A DNA stretch of 64,000 nt from Sipunculus nudus (lineage: Eukaryota > Annelida > Sipuncula > Golfingiida > Sipunculidae): the NCBI GenBank assembly GCA_026874595.1, contig CM049317.1, forward strand, positions 37,484,401 through 37,548,400, in the 5' to 3' direction. The notes under the pieces were generated by a model. It was not told the origin of the DNA and searched no databases. It saw only the letters and a program-made list of their open reading frames with translations. Below are positions 22,854 through 36,296 of the stretch, in pieces. Numbering within the stretch: the stretch's first letter is position 1; each line of letters opens with the position of its first letter. The position numbers were made by a program, and so were the translations under genes.

Positions 22854-23249
22854 CATTGCATCAACATTTTATCCCTCTCTTTCTCATGTATATAGTTCAT
22901 TGCATCAGCATTTTGGTCTCTCTCACACACATATATATATAGCAAATTATGTACACACGGTCACATATATACAAACTAACTCATACAAAGAAATGCGATT
23001 TATGTATAACAGTCTATTAAGAGACGGTACACATGAAGAAATGCATTGCATATAACAACTTTTTGGCCGGCAAGAATCCGCAACATTATTTATGCAACCC
23101 GCCCCGCCTCGCACTTCTCAGTTTTAACCCGGGTCCTGCAGAATAATATCGGACCGCCCCGCCCGGCAAAATCATTAAAAAACCCGACCCGCGGGGGCCC
23201 GTAGGGCGGGGCGGGGCGGGTAGCGGGTTGAGGCCCGCGCAGGGCTCTA
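21655..23249. mobile_element. Non-autonomous hAT-like DNA transposon, 1,595 bp
   Basis: The left end TAGAGCCTGCGCGGGCC is complementary to the right end, which on the minus strand reads TAGAGCCCTGCGCGGGCC (one-base difference in C count). The 8-bp target duplication GTTCATAT is exact. TAGAG-type ends also suit hAT. Next to both ends lie many copies of CCCGCCCCGC-like motifs (left 21,680-21,870, right 23,090-23,230), the arrangement seen in hAT elements whose transposase binds subterminal repeats. The interior is AT-rich with CT and TA arrays and has no transposase frame, so mobilisation in trans is inferred. Confidence 0.88.
22600..22950. repeat. Compound repeat: (CT)n and (TA)n alternating with a TTCATTGCATCA phrase
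   Basis: Four or five copies of a phrase like ATAGTTCATTGCATCAACAT alternate with CT arrays (22,612-22,646; 22,722-22,770) and a TA array (22,818-22,850). It is a tandem duplication of a unit containing microsatellites inside the hAT-like element. Long Ser-Leu frames here are artefacts. Confidence 0.8.
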
Positions 23250-23257
23250 GTTCATAT

Positions 23258-24237
23258 GTGTTACATATTGACATGAGGCACAAATGGTCCAGGAAGCATT
23301 CGTGTCAACCGCAGTCACTCCAAATCATGATAATGATAAGAAGAATAATAATTATAACAATAATAAATTCACATTCAGTCCGGCAGGAAATCCATATGCA
23401 CCTACGTATCCTGATGTTGTGTGACGTTGTAATCAGCTCATGAATTACGGCTTAAACTCTGCTTTATCGCATCGTAACAAGTGGTCGTACAGGCTGAAAA
23501 CGGACGTATTAATGGTAAGATTAATGTCGCTTATGTAAACTATGTTCGGTTTCTTAGCATCAATTATGGAACGGTTGAATATAACAACACAAAGAATAAG
23601 TCTCTAATTTTGTATTATCTGCACCGTGACCTTTATTGTACTGATATATCAAACATTTTTTAAATCAAATAAAAGTATTTCTTTGCAGAATATATGAAGC
23701 AATTAATATCTTTTCAGAGATAAACAACATACAATGAATGAGCGCCATAAGTTGCATTCCAGCTTGACGAGGGAAATCCAACAAATGTGCAAGGTCTGTA
23801 AAGAGGATAACTTTGAAGTATGGCCTACGCTACAACGACTAAATATATCAATGTTTGTGAGAGAAAAAAAAAACAGATTTAAGTGATCTGTGTCGAGGAT
23901 GATACTTGTAACCATGAAAGGAGAACAATCACATCCATTAAAATTAAGCATCTACTATTAAACTCTCACCTTTTTCATGAACGGATTTGGAGATATATAG
24001 GTACTGCATTATTATTGTCGATGTTGGATTTGTAATGAAATTTCAGCACACAGGGGAAGGATATCTCGATGTTCTGTAACACAAATGACTCCTGTGTTAT
24101 AGACGTCTATGTGCAAGGTAAATCTTAAGTCTCGTAGCATTATCTATTGCTCATGTTCATATCATTTATTTCTAATTACGGAAAAACACATAATTATTAA
24201 TTAGTTTACGGATTAATATCTTATCATAACAGTATAA
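23258..24237. other. AT-rich non-coding stretch, nothing recognised
   Basis: Between the hAT-like element and segmental block A; only short uninformative open frames. Confidence 0.45.
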
Positions 24238-27212
24238 TATGTGGCCTTTTAATGTGGTCTTTAAATTTATGTCAATCCTCCTCTGAGCAGTCAGAAACAT
24301 CATGCACTAAATTTCTTTAATATTTTATAAATATTTCATTTTAGATGCAATTTCCGTCGTAAACGTTTTTTTTTTTTGTTCCCTCTAAAATACAACATTT
24401 TCATCATCAATTGAAAATCACAAATAATCAGGAAAAGAGATTTTTATTCAAAGCTAAATGAAATAATTTCATGATGGTCTTTACCCCTTGGCGTCACGAA
24501 AACACAAAATATAGTACCCCTATACCTACCTACGTCAGTACTCTTATCACGGTGACCATATGAATGTGATGCTTGATGAACTACTATATATGTTTACATT
24601 ATCACTACAACTAAGGAATTCGTACATATTTTATTCTGATATGTGCGACTGTTTTTTTTTTATTCCCTCAATAGTTGAAACGAAAGTAGCGGCACTGAAT
24701 TTTGCTCTAAACGTTTCCGCATAATCCCTGTCGATATAACCCATTGACATGTTAAATTCGCGAGAATCTTTGAATTCCTTCATGGTGTACGGTTTTATTC
24801 AGCCACGTCCCATGAAAATTTGTTATCATAATTTGTATGTCTATGTTAGAAGCAATAAACATATTAATTTCAGAAAATCACACTAATGAATGCTTTGAGA
24901 ATTTAGATCCACTTAATTTTATTGCTTGAGCAGGGGACTGTTTTCTGATAGGTCTATTATATTTTTGTCAGGTTTGGATTTTTTTGGCTGACATTGAGAG
25001 TTATGTGATATGATAGGCATTTTTATACTCTTCTAAGGATATGTTTGTTCTTTCATCATAAGTGGCAGGCGTAACAAAGTCCACATTTGTTTAACTTGTG
25101 TAAAAAGGGGGATAAGTAGAGATTGCAAGGTCAGAGATTGTCATAAGGGCCAGCGCAGGGTTCAGATTCGTAGGAATCCGAAGACTGATGATGACGAATG
25201 ATTAGATAAACAGGTCATGACGTGCTATTGTAGATCACGCTTACCCCGTCTGGGTCTTTGGTTAATGATGCTAGACCGAAGAATGTATATCTTGGTGATA
25301 GCATTAAACTTGAATACCCACTGTTGATGATCTGCGAAATATTGTGTCCAATATGGCACTAATATGTTTAAAAAGACGATAAGTGTGTAAAATGTGGTTA
25401 ACGAAATGTTATCATGTAACTATATAGGAAGGAGTAACGACTTGGGGATTTGGGAAATTGTTTCGGAGACTGGTTTTATTAAAGTACCTTGACCCCCCTA
25501 TTGTATTGTATATGTCGCTCATATACGGAAAGTGTGTATCTTAATATCACTGGTTCTTAAAAAATATATAGATGACGTCGTGGAAAATCTACGGTTCTAT
25601 AACATAAATAGTTCTATAATGAGGTCGTAGAGACTGAATGTGGCATACTCTAATCCTGGGCTTTTCTCAGGGGCTTATTTTTCATGTTGTTCACTGACAT
25701 GATATAAAGACTACTTGTGCTCGAATTCTTCAAGAAACCCCCTCCCCTAAAATGTCAGCAAAAAATTGCAAATTATGCTATTCAGGAAATGACACAAATT
25801 AATACGTTTTGGAAAAATACGGATGTACGGATTTTGAGGGAAAACTTCTTTTTCGATAAACCGCATGGGTGCAATATGATCATAACCGGAGTGATGCATA
25901 CAACATAAAATATATAACGAGTGTATATAGATGTGAAATTATATCACTATAGCATAGTGAACGTTTACTTGGAAAGACACTTTTTACGCAGAGAACATCA
26001 CAAAAAAACGTGTTCATTTCAGTTGAGGTTAGTCTTATACATGTTATCTGATACATGTACATGTAATTCGTTAAAGTCTCTTGCACGAAAAATGTAACGA
26101 GTATATCTCCAGTGCAAAAAGACAGGCCCAGGTAAATTGATTCCAACAGTATTTGTCCTCAGCTTCGAAAAAAGTAGTCTGATCAAAAACTGACACAACT
26201 CGGAGATAAAAGGCAGATTAACATCATCGGTGGTAAAGAAATATTTTCAACTATGGCTTGTTGCTCTGTCTCTACAAGCGAATTAGCGCAAAATAAAAAG
26301 TAGTGTATTATAGGGATTTTGTTTAAATCTGGATAGAGTTAGGGTAAATCCGCATGAACATTAAAAAAAAACTTTGGAGGTAATCAGAATCAACTGCATG
26401 TTTTTCCTTATTTTTTTTTATTAAGCAAAACAAAATAACGACCGATAACAGTGTTAATACATGAAATGTGTACACACATAAACAACTGACTGATAAGAAT
26501 ATTCTGGTTGATGGTTTTAGACTCCAGCTATAGAATCTAGTTTTTCAATGGAATTCTTACCAGCTTCAAGATGTACTGGTAACATGATCTTATGTTTCAA
26601 TGTCCCTGAAGATTGCGAATTCTAAAAACATGTGCCCCCCCCCCCCGAATTGTATTTCAGTTATAATGCTTATTTCAAAAAACCTTTTATTTAAAAAAAA
26701 TGGAAAAGATGGAACGATACCTATGAATGTATAGAGATCAGCTAAGTGCCTTTTACGATGTTTATATGGCTAGTACGCCAGATACGGCTTAGTGAGCGAA
26801 TCAAACGTACACAAGTCCCTTGGGCAAATGTATTGTTTCTATGTATTCAAGTCTCCCATCCATAACCATATGTCATGCGTAAAATTGATGTCTTGTGTGA
26901 TCTGCGGCAAACTCGATAAAATCGCGACGGTCGAAATAACTAGTTCCGTGTCAACAAATCCCGTAATTGCATGATGCGTGCTGCGTAAGAATCGATCTGG
27001 ACAATAACAGATGAGATCATAGATAAAAAAAGAAAGATAAATATTCATATGTGTGCGTGTGTGGGTGTGTGTGTATACCGGTAATTTCTGTCACACAACT
27101 GTCACTGAGAGAAATTACGCAAGCTTTATGGTCTGCAAACAGATTGGACGTCACGCCACCAGTTGTTGAGAATTAACATATATACGTTCTAGTCTTTGGT
27201 TCGCAAATTGCA

Positions 27213-27265
<53 letters not shown>

Positions 27266-27449
27266 AGCTCTCTGTATTGGGATTGTAAATGTCACCAACC
27301 TTACAATATTTTGGCAAGTTTTGGCAGGAAATATCATAAACACGATAGATTTTATACCATATAAGCCGTAGTTGATCAGTACAATATATATTATAAACGT
27401 AATATACGTGTATTTTTTACATCTTTTTTTTTAACTTTGTGATACATAA
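24238..27449 (+). repeat. Segmental duplication block A
   Basis: Runs collinear with 60,848-64,000 in the same orientation, starting at ATGTGGCCT and continuing through distinctive marks: ATGATGGTCTTTAC, GATTAGATAAACAGGTCA, the C-run near 26,640, CGCGACGGTCGAAATAACTA, and the CT array at 27,213-27,262. A stretch of about 140 bp at 25,228-25,350 is missing from the other copy. No gene is recognised in either copy; both are non-coding by eye. The match continues to the window end, so A' extends further. Confidence 0.9.
27213..27262. repeat. (CT)n microsatellite
   Basis: Interrupted CT array, paralogous to the array at 63,784-63,823 in A'. Confidence 0.9.
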
Positions 27450-27659
27450 TTCTACGTGTAATAATGAAACTTGTTATGATTTTGAAATAACTCTGGAATA
27501 ACTTACCATTTTATTATCGTCAGCACATTTCACAACAAAAACCCAGTGTTTCTTTTTTTTTTTTTGCATTCTTGCTAACCAGGCAGAGATATCGGGTTCT
27601 GCAAAGAGAAAGCATGAATGAGTTATGCTCTTGTATATTCTACACTTGAGAATAATTAA

Positions 27660-29090
27660 TTAATGCCACATAAGTTAATAGTTCCCCAAAGTGGACCGTT
27701 AATTCCAAATTCATATAATTTTACAAATAAACCAGAATGCCAAACTCTATCGTAAGCCTTGCTGCTGTAAAGAAGGCAAATACTTACGACTGCCTTTCTT
27801 AGTTATGGTATGCACTTTCTATTTTATAAGCAGATCCGTTCAAAGCTCCAAGGCCTCTCTGGTATGCACATTGCATCGGATTAGGAAACCGTATTTCGTA
27901 GATATTAATAAATTTGTCAGTCCTTCCTAATATGATTTTGTTCGAATAATTTGTAGATACTTGGTAGTAAACTGATACCTCTGTAATTATTTGGGCATTT
28001 TTGAAGGATTTTTCAAGATTGTTACGATCAGGCCCTTTTTCAAAGCAACAAGTAAACTTCTTTTTCAAATATTATTTTGAAAAGATGCAATAAATGTATC
28101 GATAACACTGAACCTCCTGTATAAATATGTTAATTGGAAATCTTGTCTCGCCTGCAGTCTTGCCTTGTTTAATGAGCGAATACAGTCTTTTACTTCTATT
28201 TCACTCAAGTATCATCCAATCTACAATTTTTGTTTGTTTATTATATATTAAATCTCTATTTCAGATATAAAATTTTAATCAAACTCTGGTTAGTCTAGAG
28301 AGCTATACATTATTTTAAAATAAGATGCTTATCTTTACATATTTCTGTTCCGATTGTGGCTTCAGATCCATCAAAATTAATCGAGGAGAGAACAGTTGGC
28401 TTTTTTTTCGTCTGAGAAGATTCCAAAATTTATTCATGTCAATTTCAAAATTCTCGCCCATTCTTTTTTTTCTCTGATATGCCCTGTATAACCTGGCCCC
28501 TTACACATGCCTTGTACAGTTTAAGATAGTAGATCGTAATCTGACAATAAAAAAATTATATATTTCTATTAGACAGTTTCCCTGAAAAACCTGGCTTCAC
28601 AACTTCACAATTGAAGTCACCTAAAAATATAACATCTCCATGAACAAAATACTTGTTATACAGATCACATAATGATTCTATGTTTGATTAATACTGAGAT
28701 ATACTATATTTTGTGCTGGGCATGTATACCCAAAAATATATGAATTTTCAAGACCATTACATTCCAAGCTAATTCCTATTATTCTATCATCTTTTAGTTC
28801 TTTTACTTGACACATTTTGATAGATAAAGATGTCTTGTACAATAATGCGACACCGGCCTGGTCGTTGTATTACAACAATCTGTTAAGGAAGAGTTGCAAA
28901 TTTCATATACATGATAATCTGTGTGTAGTGGAGACAAAAAAATCTAAATTATCTTGACGCAGCCAGTGTTCACTAACTACACAGATACCAATTAATTTTT
29001 CATCAAGAATTCTACTCAAATACGTTGGCTCCACGTATGCTGTAACACGCCATTGTAATATTTTTAAGCTCTTCAGGCATATTATCAAAA
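27660..29090 (-). pseudogene. Degenerate LINE ORF2 (APE endonuclease and reverse transcriptase)
   Basis: Minus strand, 29,088 downwards. The APE endonuclease start is ILQWRVTAYVEPTYLSRILD followed by VVSEHWL, where the E is the expected catalytic glutamate. At 28,621-28,601 comes HGDVIFLGDFN, the APE aspartate motif. Reverse transcriptase fragments follow: KSFKNAQIITEVSVYYQ and EIRFPNPMQCAYQRGLGALN (27,799-28,068), then, across a frame break, AYDRVWHSGLFVKLYEFGI (27,770-27,691), matching the RT block with the first catalytic Asp. The order APE then RT, without LTRs, identifies a non-LTR retrotransposon, probably of the CR1/Jockey-related group; I cannot fix the clade. Stops and shifts are frequent. 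The YxDD block and 3' end are not present; the copy stops near block A. Confidence 0.7.
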
Positions 29091-29149
29091 TGTTTTACAA
29101 GCGTTCTTTACATTCATACACTATATTATGATTACAGTGTTGAGTCACA

Positions 29150-30010
29150 AAATACGGGTAATAATTTCAATTTTTTCTGTTTCTGGTGCCATCGCCTGGC
29201 ATAGCCATGCCGTGGCAAAAACTTTGGATTTTGCACCATTTTTCTACTAATACTGTGAACCTTGAGATAATACAAAGTATAACCAAGTTTCTTATTAGGC
29301 AGTTGGCAAATGTTTGTCTGCCTGTATCATTGACTGGCACTGAGCATTATATTAACATGTGAGAGTCTTCAGTTCAGGTTTATATAGCGAGATGCCGTTA
29401 CGCACAGCGACGGACAAGGATGAGTCATTGAACGTAGTTTCTCTTGTCACAGTGTCGTTCATTTCCTTCCTAAGCCAGGTTACATATTTTGACACAGAGA
29501 TTGTTTTTATTTCCTTAAAAAGATCAATGTTTCTTTCTACGTCAAGTGATTTTGGCTCGAGTGTTTTGATTTCTGCATTGAGTGGATCGTATTGATCATT
29601 TAGGTAAGTTGTGGTCGATTGATCGGAGAGAATGGTTTTTATGCTGTGTAATTCCTCTGCAATTTTTTATATTCCATTCTTTTGATCCTCTATTGTTGTA
29701 CGTAGCACTTTCGTGTCTAATTCTAGTTTGCTACGCTGTTATGTCACACTGTCTTTTAAACAGTGTAATCATCTTCTTTCTCACATGTTTTCTGCAAATG
29801 GTAACATTCACTGTCAAGTTCATCTTTGTGTTTAAATCAAGTCCTTTCATAATATCTGCTGCTTGTTGTAAGCCTCATTCTAAATCAAGTCTAAGTGGTG
29901 CTGTGACCAATGTCCAACGAGCTCTGCTGCGGTGGTGTCCTCTAAGAACGTCTGTTAGTTCTGCAGGCTTACCCCCGTTTAATATAAGCTTGTAGAACGT
30001 GACAGTCGTT
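29150..30010 (-). pseudogene. Possible ORF1 remnant of the same LINE
   Basis: Directly upstream of the endonuclease on the minus strand. Starting near 30,008 is a coding-like stretch (TFYKLILNGGKPAELTDVLR, then RARWTLVTAPLRLDL) followed by residues suggesting a coiled coil (GLQQAADIMKGLDLNTKMNL). Several stops interrupt it. Its position fits ORF1, but I see no zinc knuckle or RRM that would prove it. Confidence 0.3.
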
Positions 30011-30513
30011 TGCTATTTTTTTATAATTTGCTTAACCTTTCGCTTTTGTCTCTTTATCAGAACACCTCCTGGGAAATGGGTAGCAGAAGATGCGATATCA
30101 AACAAATAGGCCCGAATATAGACAGAGTATCCGTCTCTGTTTAGAGACGGAGAGCGCAGTGTGTATTCTGCTGGTGCCCTGTATGATATTACAAAATATC
30201 CCTCCTTTAGCCATATATACAAACATAATCAAACTTTGAAATCCTTAACTGAGACACCTTACTTGTTTACTTGCTCAAATAAGAAAATGAAAAAAAATAT
30301 CCAGGTAAAAGTTAGGAGGCGATGTTAGCAGGTTTCTAACCAGTTTTCAAAGTGCTTCTGATTGGCTGTGGGGTTTCAGGCTCATTCATCATGAAAATCC
30401 AAGCATAAGATTTACTGCCGGGTCCCTAAAATAGTGCCATCTAGTGACTAAAACAGACATAATGTATCCAAGCTGAGTTGGTGGCTACATGCACATTTTA
30501 TTGTTTTAATCAA

Positions 30514-30854
30514 TGTAACGGGGTCGTAGATACTAGTATGAGTTCAGGGAGATGCAAGTTCTCAAAGACAAAGTGACGCCGGGCGGTGGTGCAAACGTTT
30601 ACTACATCACAACAGAGACAATATATAGTTGAAGTGGCTGCCGCGACCAACAGTAAGAGCGGAATGAGGTCTCCACGCCAAGATTTCCCGCTATTACCTG
30701 TTCTATTGTTATGTAACACAAAATCAAATTTGAAGGGGGAACTCTGGCCTGGAAAGAGCGATAAAAATAAGGGAAAGGGAAATCCCTGAGGGTGAAACGA
30801 ACCTGACAAGTTTAAGATCCACGAACCAGACGAGTTTAAGGTCGACTCGTTACA
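30514..30854. mobile_element. Solo LTR, 341 bp, with 5-bp target duplication
   Basis: Ends are TGTAACGGGG and CTCGTTACA, flanked on both sides by ATCAA (30,509-30,513 and 30,855-30,859). The TG/CA ends and 5-bp duplication define a solo LTR, likely Ty3/gypsy. A truncated copy is at 41,852-42,106. Transcription direction is not settled. The 122-codon minus-strand open frame across it has no recognisable domain. Confidence 0.8.
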
Positions 30855-30897
30855 ATCAATAAGAAATGGATCACACACCCAGGTGAAGACCCACGTA

Positions 30898-30918
30898 TTT
30901 TTTTTTTTTTTTTTTTTT
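30898..30918. repeat. Poly-T run (21)
   Basis: Homopolymer following the solo LTR; B' has lost it. Confidence 0.9.
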
Positions 30919-31643
30919 AAGCTAATTATATGATTTATTTAAAAATCTATGTCCTTGCTCACAGGCCAATATTTTATATAGAGTGCTCGTAAGCCTCACT
31001 GGGAGACTTACCACGTAGGCTAGTCCGGAAACGGGTGATACTTATTTCTTGTGATCTTACTGCCTCAAGAAGGGTTTCTACATAATCTTTTCTCGGTAGT
31101 TGTTTACAATGCGTAATGTTTCGTTAACGTTTTTACAAAGTGAGGGGTTTGCTGAGAAGTCGAATGTTGAACACTCGTTCTGTATTTCAATATTTCCCCA
31201 TTAGGTGCCCCTATATCTTTTGAGATTCAAGGTCCTCCACGCTTTTTCAAGAGGCGCCTTGGGGATTTTCATTGGCCGGTTAAGACCGTGGCCAGCGCGC
31301 ATGTCCTGCCCAAAAGGCATTTCCGTGCGATACGCGGTCACGCGGGTCCACTATAAGCCCCATTGATCCCCATATCCATTGTAACGCCTCTACAGGATGT
31401 TCTTTCTCAAAGGAAGTAAAGGTTTTTAATCCAAAGACCTCATGACTCCGCTTCAATGCGAGGGCTTTTCAGTTTGGTCAACACTGGGTACTGAGTCCAG
31501 CAAATTAATGACCACCGTTTGACATTTTTTATGGGTTACAGGTATGTTGATTTTTATACATTCAAAAATATCTTCCCATAATAACAAAGTTTCAAGAATC
31601 CCCAACAACTTAATTATCATTCGGGTTGGGTGGGGTAGGGGTC

Positions 31644-31665
31644 GGGGGGGGGGGGGGGCGGGGGT
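31644..31665. repeat. G-rich run
   Basis: About 20 G with one C, after GGGTTGGGTGGGGTAGGGG; a G-quadruplex-capable stretch. It is absent from the paralogous site near 42,990. Confidence 0.8.
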
Positions 31666-34600
31666 CAACATATATTAGTTCACCTTGCGAGTGGCAGAAC
31701 AAATAATTACGAATTGGTGGCTTCCACACGAGGAAAAAGGAATGGTCCTTTGTCATAATGACTTATAAGAAAATATATATTGTTGTGATCAGTCGTTCGT
31801 TCATACGTACACGTTTAACGTAAAAGATTGTCATGGTTCAGATACGCTGGTTCACAAGGGGAGTGGCAGAACAATTGCATACGGATTTGCGGCTTCTTCT
31901 CGGGGACAAAGGAATAACCCCTTATAATTATTCCTTTGTGATATTGTGATTATGGCAGCATATTGTGGTGATTCCGATTACCTCAAAAATGTTATGGCTT
32001 ACGGATGCAGTTTTACTCTTCCCCTCTACAAATTTTCAGCAAAATCTGTATATGACATTTTGCGGTAATTTGCTGAAAGACAATGCAACGAACGAAGGCT
32101 AAAGTGGTTTCTATGATGTATAATAAATGCTTTCATCGAGATATATTGTCAATTTTGCATCAAACCTGCATATTCCATGACAAATTACAGTACTTAAACC
32201 AAAAATTTAATACTGTTGGGATATATTTTTCTGGGCCTATCTTTTCACATTGGCAGCTATACGGTTCGCGTACAAGACTGCAACGACATATTCATGTGTA
32301 TACAAATAACGCATGTGTCTGTTAACATGCCTTAGACTATACCCTCAGCAACTACACTGAATGCACATCGTGTTTCACGATGTCGCCCGAGCTCCATAAA
32401 ATACAAAGCATCTCTCATATAATTTTACGGTAAATTGCTTCTTTATACAATCGTTAAATCTACGATATTTCCCTAGCAAGAAGCTGTCAGACCTATATTG
32501 TTTATCGGAAAAAAAACTTCTCACTTAAAAATTCGTACACCCTGTATATGCCTCACGTCTTTTTCCAAAATTTAATTTTTTTGGTGAGATTTCTGGAATA
32601 GAATATTTTTTTCTTTCTATGTTGATATTTTGGGGATGGGTGTTCATGGAGAAATCTAGCAGAAGTAATCTTTTTATTGTATAAGTAGAACACGATCAAA
32701 AGTTCCTTCAAATACCTTAGGATTAAAATATATGCGTCGTTTAGTCCCTATCAGCTCATTACAAAAATATGCATCATATAGAGCCGTGGATTTTACACGG
32801 GTGCAGCTAGTATACATGAATTCTGTATATCCATAAAAATGAGCTGATTTAGAGAGATTAAAATAAAAACTTACCAAAATCCTCAGGCCCAACTATGCCA
32901 TTATGACAAGAGTAAAGGTTGGGCGCTATTTATTCACAGCAGTATGAAATCAAATAATGACAATATTGGACAGAGTTAACATCCAATAATGTTGGGTTTT
33001 TTTTCAACGTCCTGTCCATATACTACTATGTGCAACAGCCCAATTTACATTAAACTGAAAAAGCCATATTTCACACGACATTGGTGTAAACTTTTTTCAT
33101 ACGCAGGTGAGTTATCTATCATGTGTGCATGCCCTAATTTTGTTATTTTATCTGGGCATAGAGAGAATCACTTTAAATATATTTTTATGATGTTCATTGA
33201 ATAATATTCAATATTTCGGGTCCGGGTGGGGTGGGGGGGGGCACTTCTATTCTGGTGTGCAGCCCAAAATACAAAGTCTATTGGCACAATAAAATAAAAA
33301 TTGAGTTTTATCTCAATGAGATAAAAACTTTAATATTAAAACTAACTTTATCCATAAAAAGGCGGTTCACAAACATGTTGATTGGGAAAAAAATAATCGT
33401 GTTTGACAATACATTGCCCAGGAGATAACTCGGCATTTCCTTTCATTTTGACTGCTGGGGGTTCCTTGAGAAAAAGTGACCGGGCTAGGGGTGTAAGAGA
33501 AAACTTATTAGAAAGAGCAACCATCATGAGTTATCTCTGATAGCATTTATTGTGTATTTTGATGCAATATCATTTAACTGGAAGGGTCGTTTTGGGTTAA
33601 AACAATGAAGCAAACCAAAAGCGTGCCCCCCCCCCCCGGATCAGCCTGTGTAGAGTGTATCTGTAAACTCATGAAAATTCTGTCAAACGGTGATCGTGTG
33701 ACTGGTCTTAGTAACCAGTGTAAATTAAAAAAAGTGGGGCCATGTGGCCTTTGTTTACCGCTTAACTTTTGCAAAGTTTCTCTTTGTTTCAAAATTAATG
33801 TTACATGATTATTTTTTTTTGTTCAAGGAGACCAATTAGAGTAAATTACACTTTTAGTTACAGGAAACCCATAATGTCTTAATGAAATATATGCCTTTTA
33901 AAGATATGATTGTGACAATAAAATACTGTAAAGCAGGGTATCCCTATGGTATTTATTTATATGGTTTAAGTTCAATTCAAGTTTTTAATACGTAAATATT
34001 GGTACATTGGTCAACTGAATGGTCCTTCAACATTCGCCGAAATGTATTTAACATAGAGATTGGCAAATAGCTCTTAGCGTATATGTGCGTCTTCAGCTTT
34101 GAACTTGTTACATGGGTTATTTATTTTAATGCATGTATAATTGTTAATTGCCGTCTGAGCCATTGAAACTACCTTGCATTTGTTATTATAACTGTTTGTT
34201 TGAAAATGTGTCCTAGATCAGATATTCTAAAGGGGTACGGTACTTTTCTTCTTCTACTCCTTGTGGACTGGTCAATATTTTTTCTGACACATTGTCCCTT
34301 GGTGCTAATAATCCTGTGTATATTGATACTGTCCACACAGCTAAATATGACACTGGAGCAAAAATAAAACTGTTGTCGCAAGTCAAATATTGCCATTGCA
34401 AAAGACAACAGGTTTCGACGTTGGTCATTCAGTTATATAATTGTTACATTAATTAAATGTCAACTGTTGCTATCTCCTGCAAACCCCTAATCGTTGTTCA
34501 GAAAACTTATTTGATGTTCTACAATAGCAGCCTGTGTTATGATTCACGTTGTTTGCGGGAATACAACAGGATAAACCTTTCGACCAGTGAATACTTTAAT

Positions 34601-35411
34601 TTTCTATAATATGAATCGAAATGGTTAGTTTCAAAATAAGACTAGTACCATTCATTCCCATTTTTGATGCGCGGTACTATAATGCATGGCACGATTCTAC
34701 TGTATTATCAGGAGGAAACTTTTAGTCGTGTGTACTATCATTGTACAAGGTCATGTTGTTAGAAGCGACGGATATGAACCTGACGGGTTCCTGACAAGTA
34801 ATCTTTTCATTTATTGATCATACACATAGTACTATAGGTATTATCCATTAGACATATAGTTATTTTCTGTATCGAGATATTTCCTTCACAAAAAAAATAC
34901 AGCTAACTGAATACTGCGAAACCTTGCCATGGTAGTCGAGATGATTTGCAACAACATTAGTTAAGTACATTGTATGCCAGGCCATTGGTAATGTTTCGAA
35001 CGATCGTTGGCATGTTGGAAATCATGATACGTGACTAGGCTTAATGGTATAAACCAAACGTTTATCTACCGGAGCTTTAAAAAATAGCTAAAACTATTTG
35101 CTTTTTATTCAACTTGTGCCATTTCACCAAATTTACCATAAACTGCTTTCTTTTCATGGATCATTATGTTTTTCCCGATTCAACATAAATACCCAGGTGT
35201 TATTATCTTTCATGAAAGAGATTCGGAATAAGGACATCAAATTGTTTTTGAAACAACGACATACTTACAAACCATATTAAAAGAAATTTATAAAGGATGT
35301 TTGAGATAATCATGCCAATTTTTTTGGTTTATACGAGTGCCCTTTACTCGCATGTTTAATCACGTTCACCCTGATACAGAGCTAACACTTTTTATGTATA
35401 GTCTTATTCTA

Positions 35412-35545
35412 CTGGACTCGAGTTGGACTCTGCTTGATTTCTCATGTTCTTAACTCCGGGTCCGAGTAAAAGTCCCAGTCCAGAACCCCCGAGTCTGGGT
35501 CCTTAAAAAAGTGGACTCGTGTCCAAGTCCGGACTCGAGTCCATC
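35412..35545. repeat. Cluster of GGACTC / GAGTCC motifs
   Basis: Many direct and inverted copies of GGACTC, CCGAGTC and related 6-7-mers, ending in the palindrome GGACTCGAGTCC. Paralogue at 50,815-50,945. The structure resembles subterminal motif clusters of DNA transposons, but no clear ends or target duplication are visible. Confidence 0.5.
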
Positions 35546-36296
35546 GTCATTGTCTGTTACGATAGCATTATGTGATGGGGCTTTCCCTGATGGTTTGTAC
35601 TCATAGCACATTATTCGATCATAATAGCCCAATTCACGATCTTAAATTGTTAAAAATACTTTTTACTGTAGAAAAGCAACGATGATCAGAAAACAGAACT
35701 CCACCCTAAATTGATTATCCTAAGTTAGAATATTTACCTTAAGGAGAATTGAAAATCACAAAGTTGTGTTAAATCCATTTATATTTGGCCATACGTTCGA
35801 TTCAAAATATCTTTCTTTTAATCAGGGAGCTAACTTGATGAGTCTTTCGTCCAAACTACTATGAGGTTGTCGTTATCTTTGGAAGTGATTTCCTTGCCCT
35901 AAATCATAAATGTGTTTCTATCTCTTGAATGGAAAGGAGAGAAATTGCCTTGGTACCATCGTGTTATCATAGTACATTTTATAACAGAATATGCCTAACT
36001 TGTCAACTATTCTGATCACTGTGTACACGCTAACTGTGGTCACCGTCACATAGGTGTCATAAGGGAAGAGGTTAAAAAACATCGGACTCATTATAGATCT
36101 CTATGGCCCGGCTTTCTTCAAATCAAGCCTGCAACTAACACTTCCTTGTAATCTAATCTCTGAAGACGACATGTAAGGCAGTCCTACATGAGGGCACAAA
36201 CCTCCTTGGACTTAACATTATGCCCAAAGCTTTGCAATAATGAGTTTATGGGGTAAACCAGATGAGAGCCTCAGACTCACGAGCTCAGGACTCTTG

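Noticed and set aside
22607-22942. 111-codon Ser/Leu-rich open frame
   Set aside because: Translation of CT and TA arrays inside the hAT-like element.
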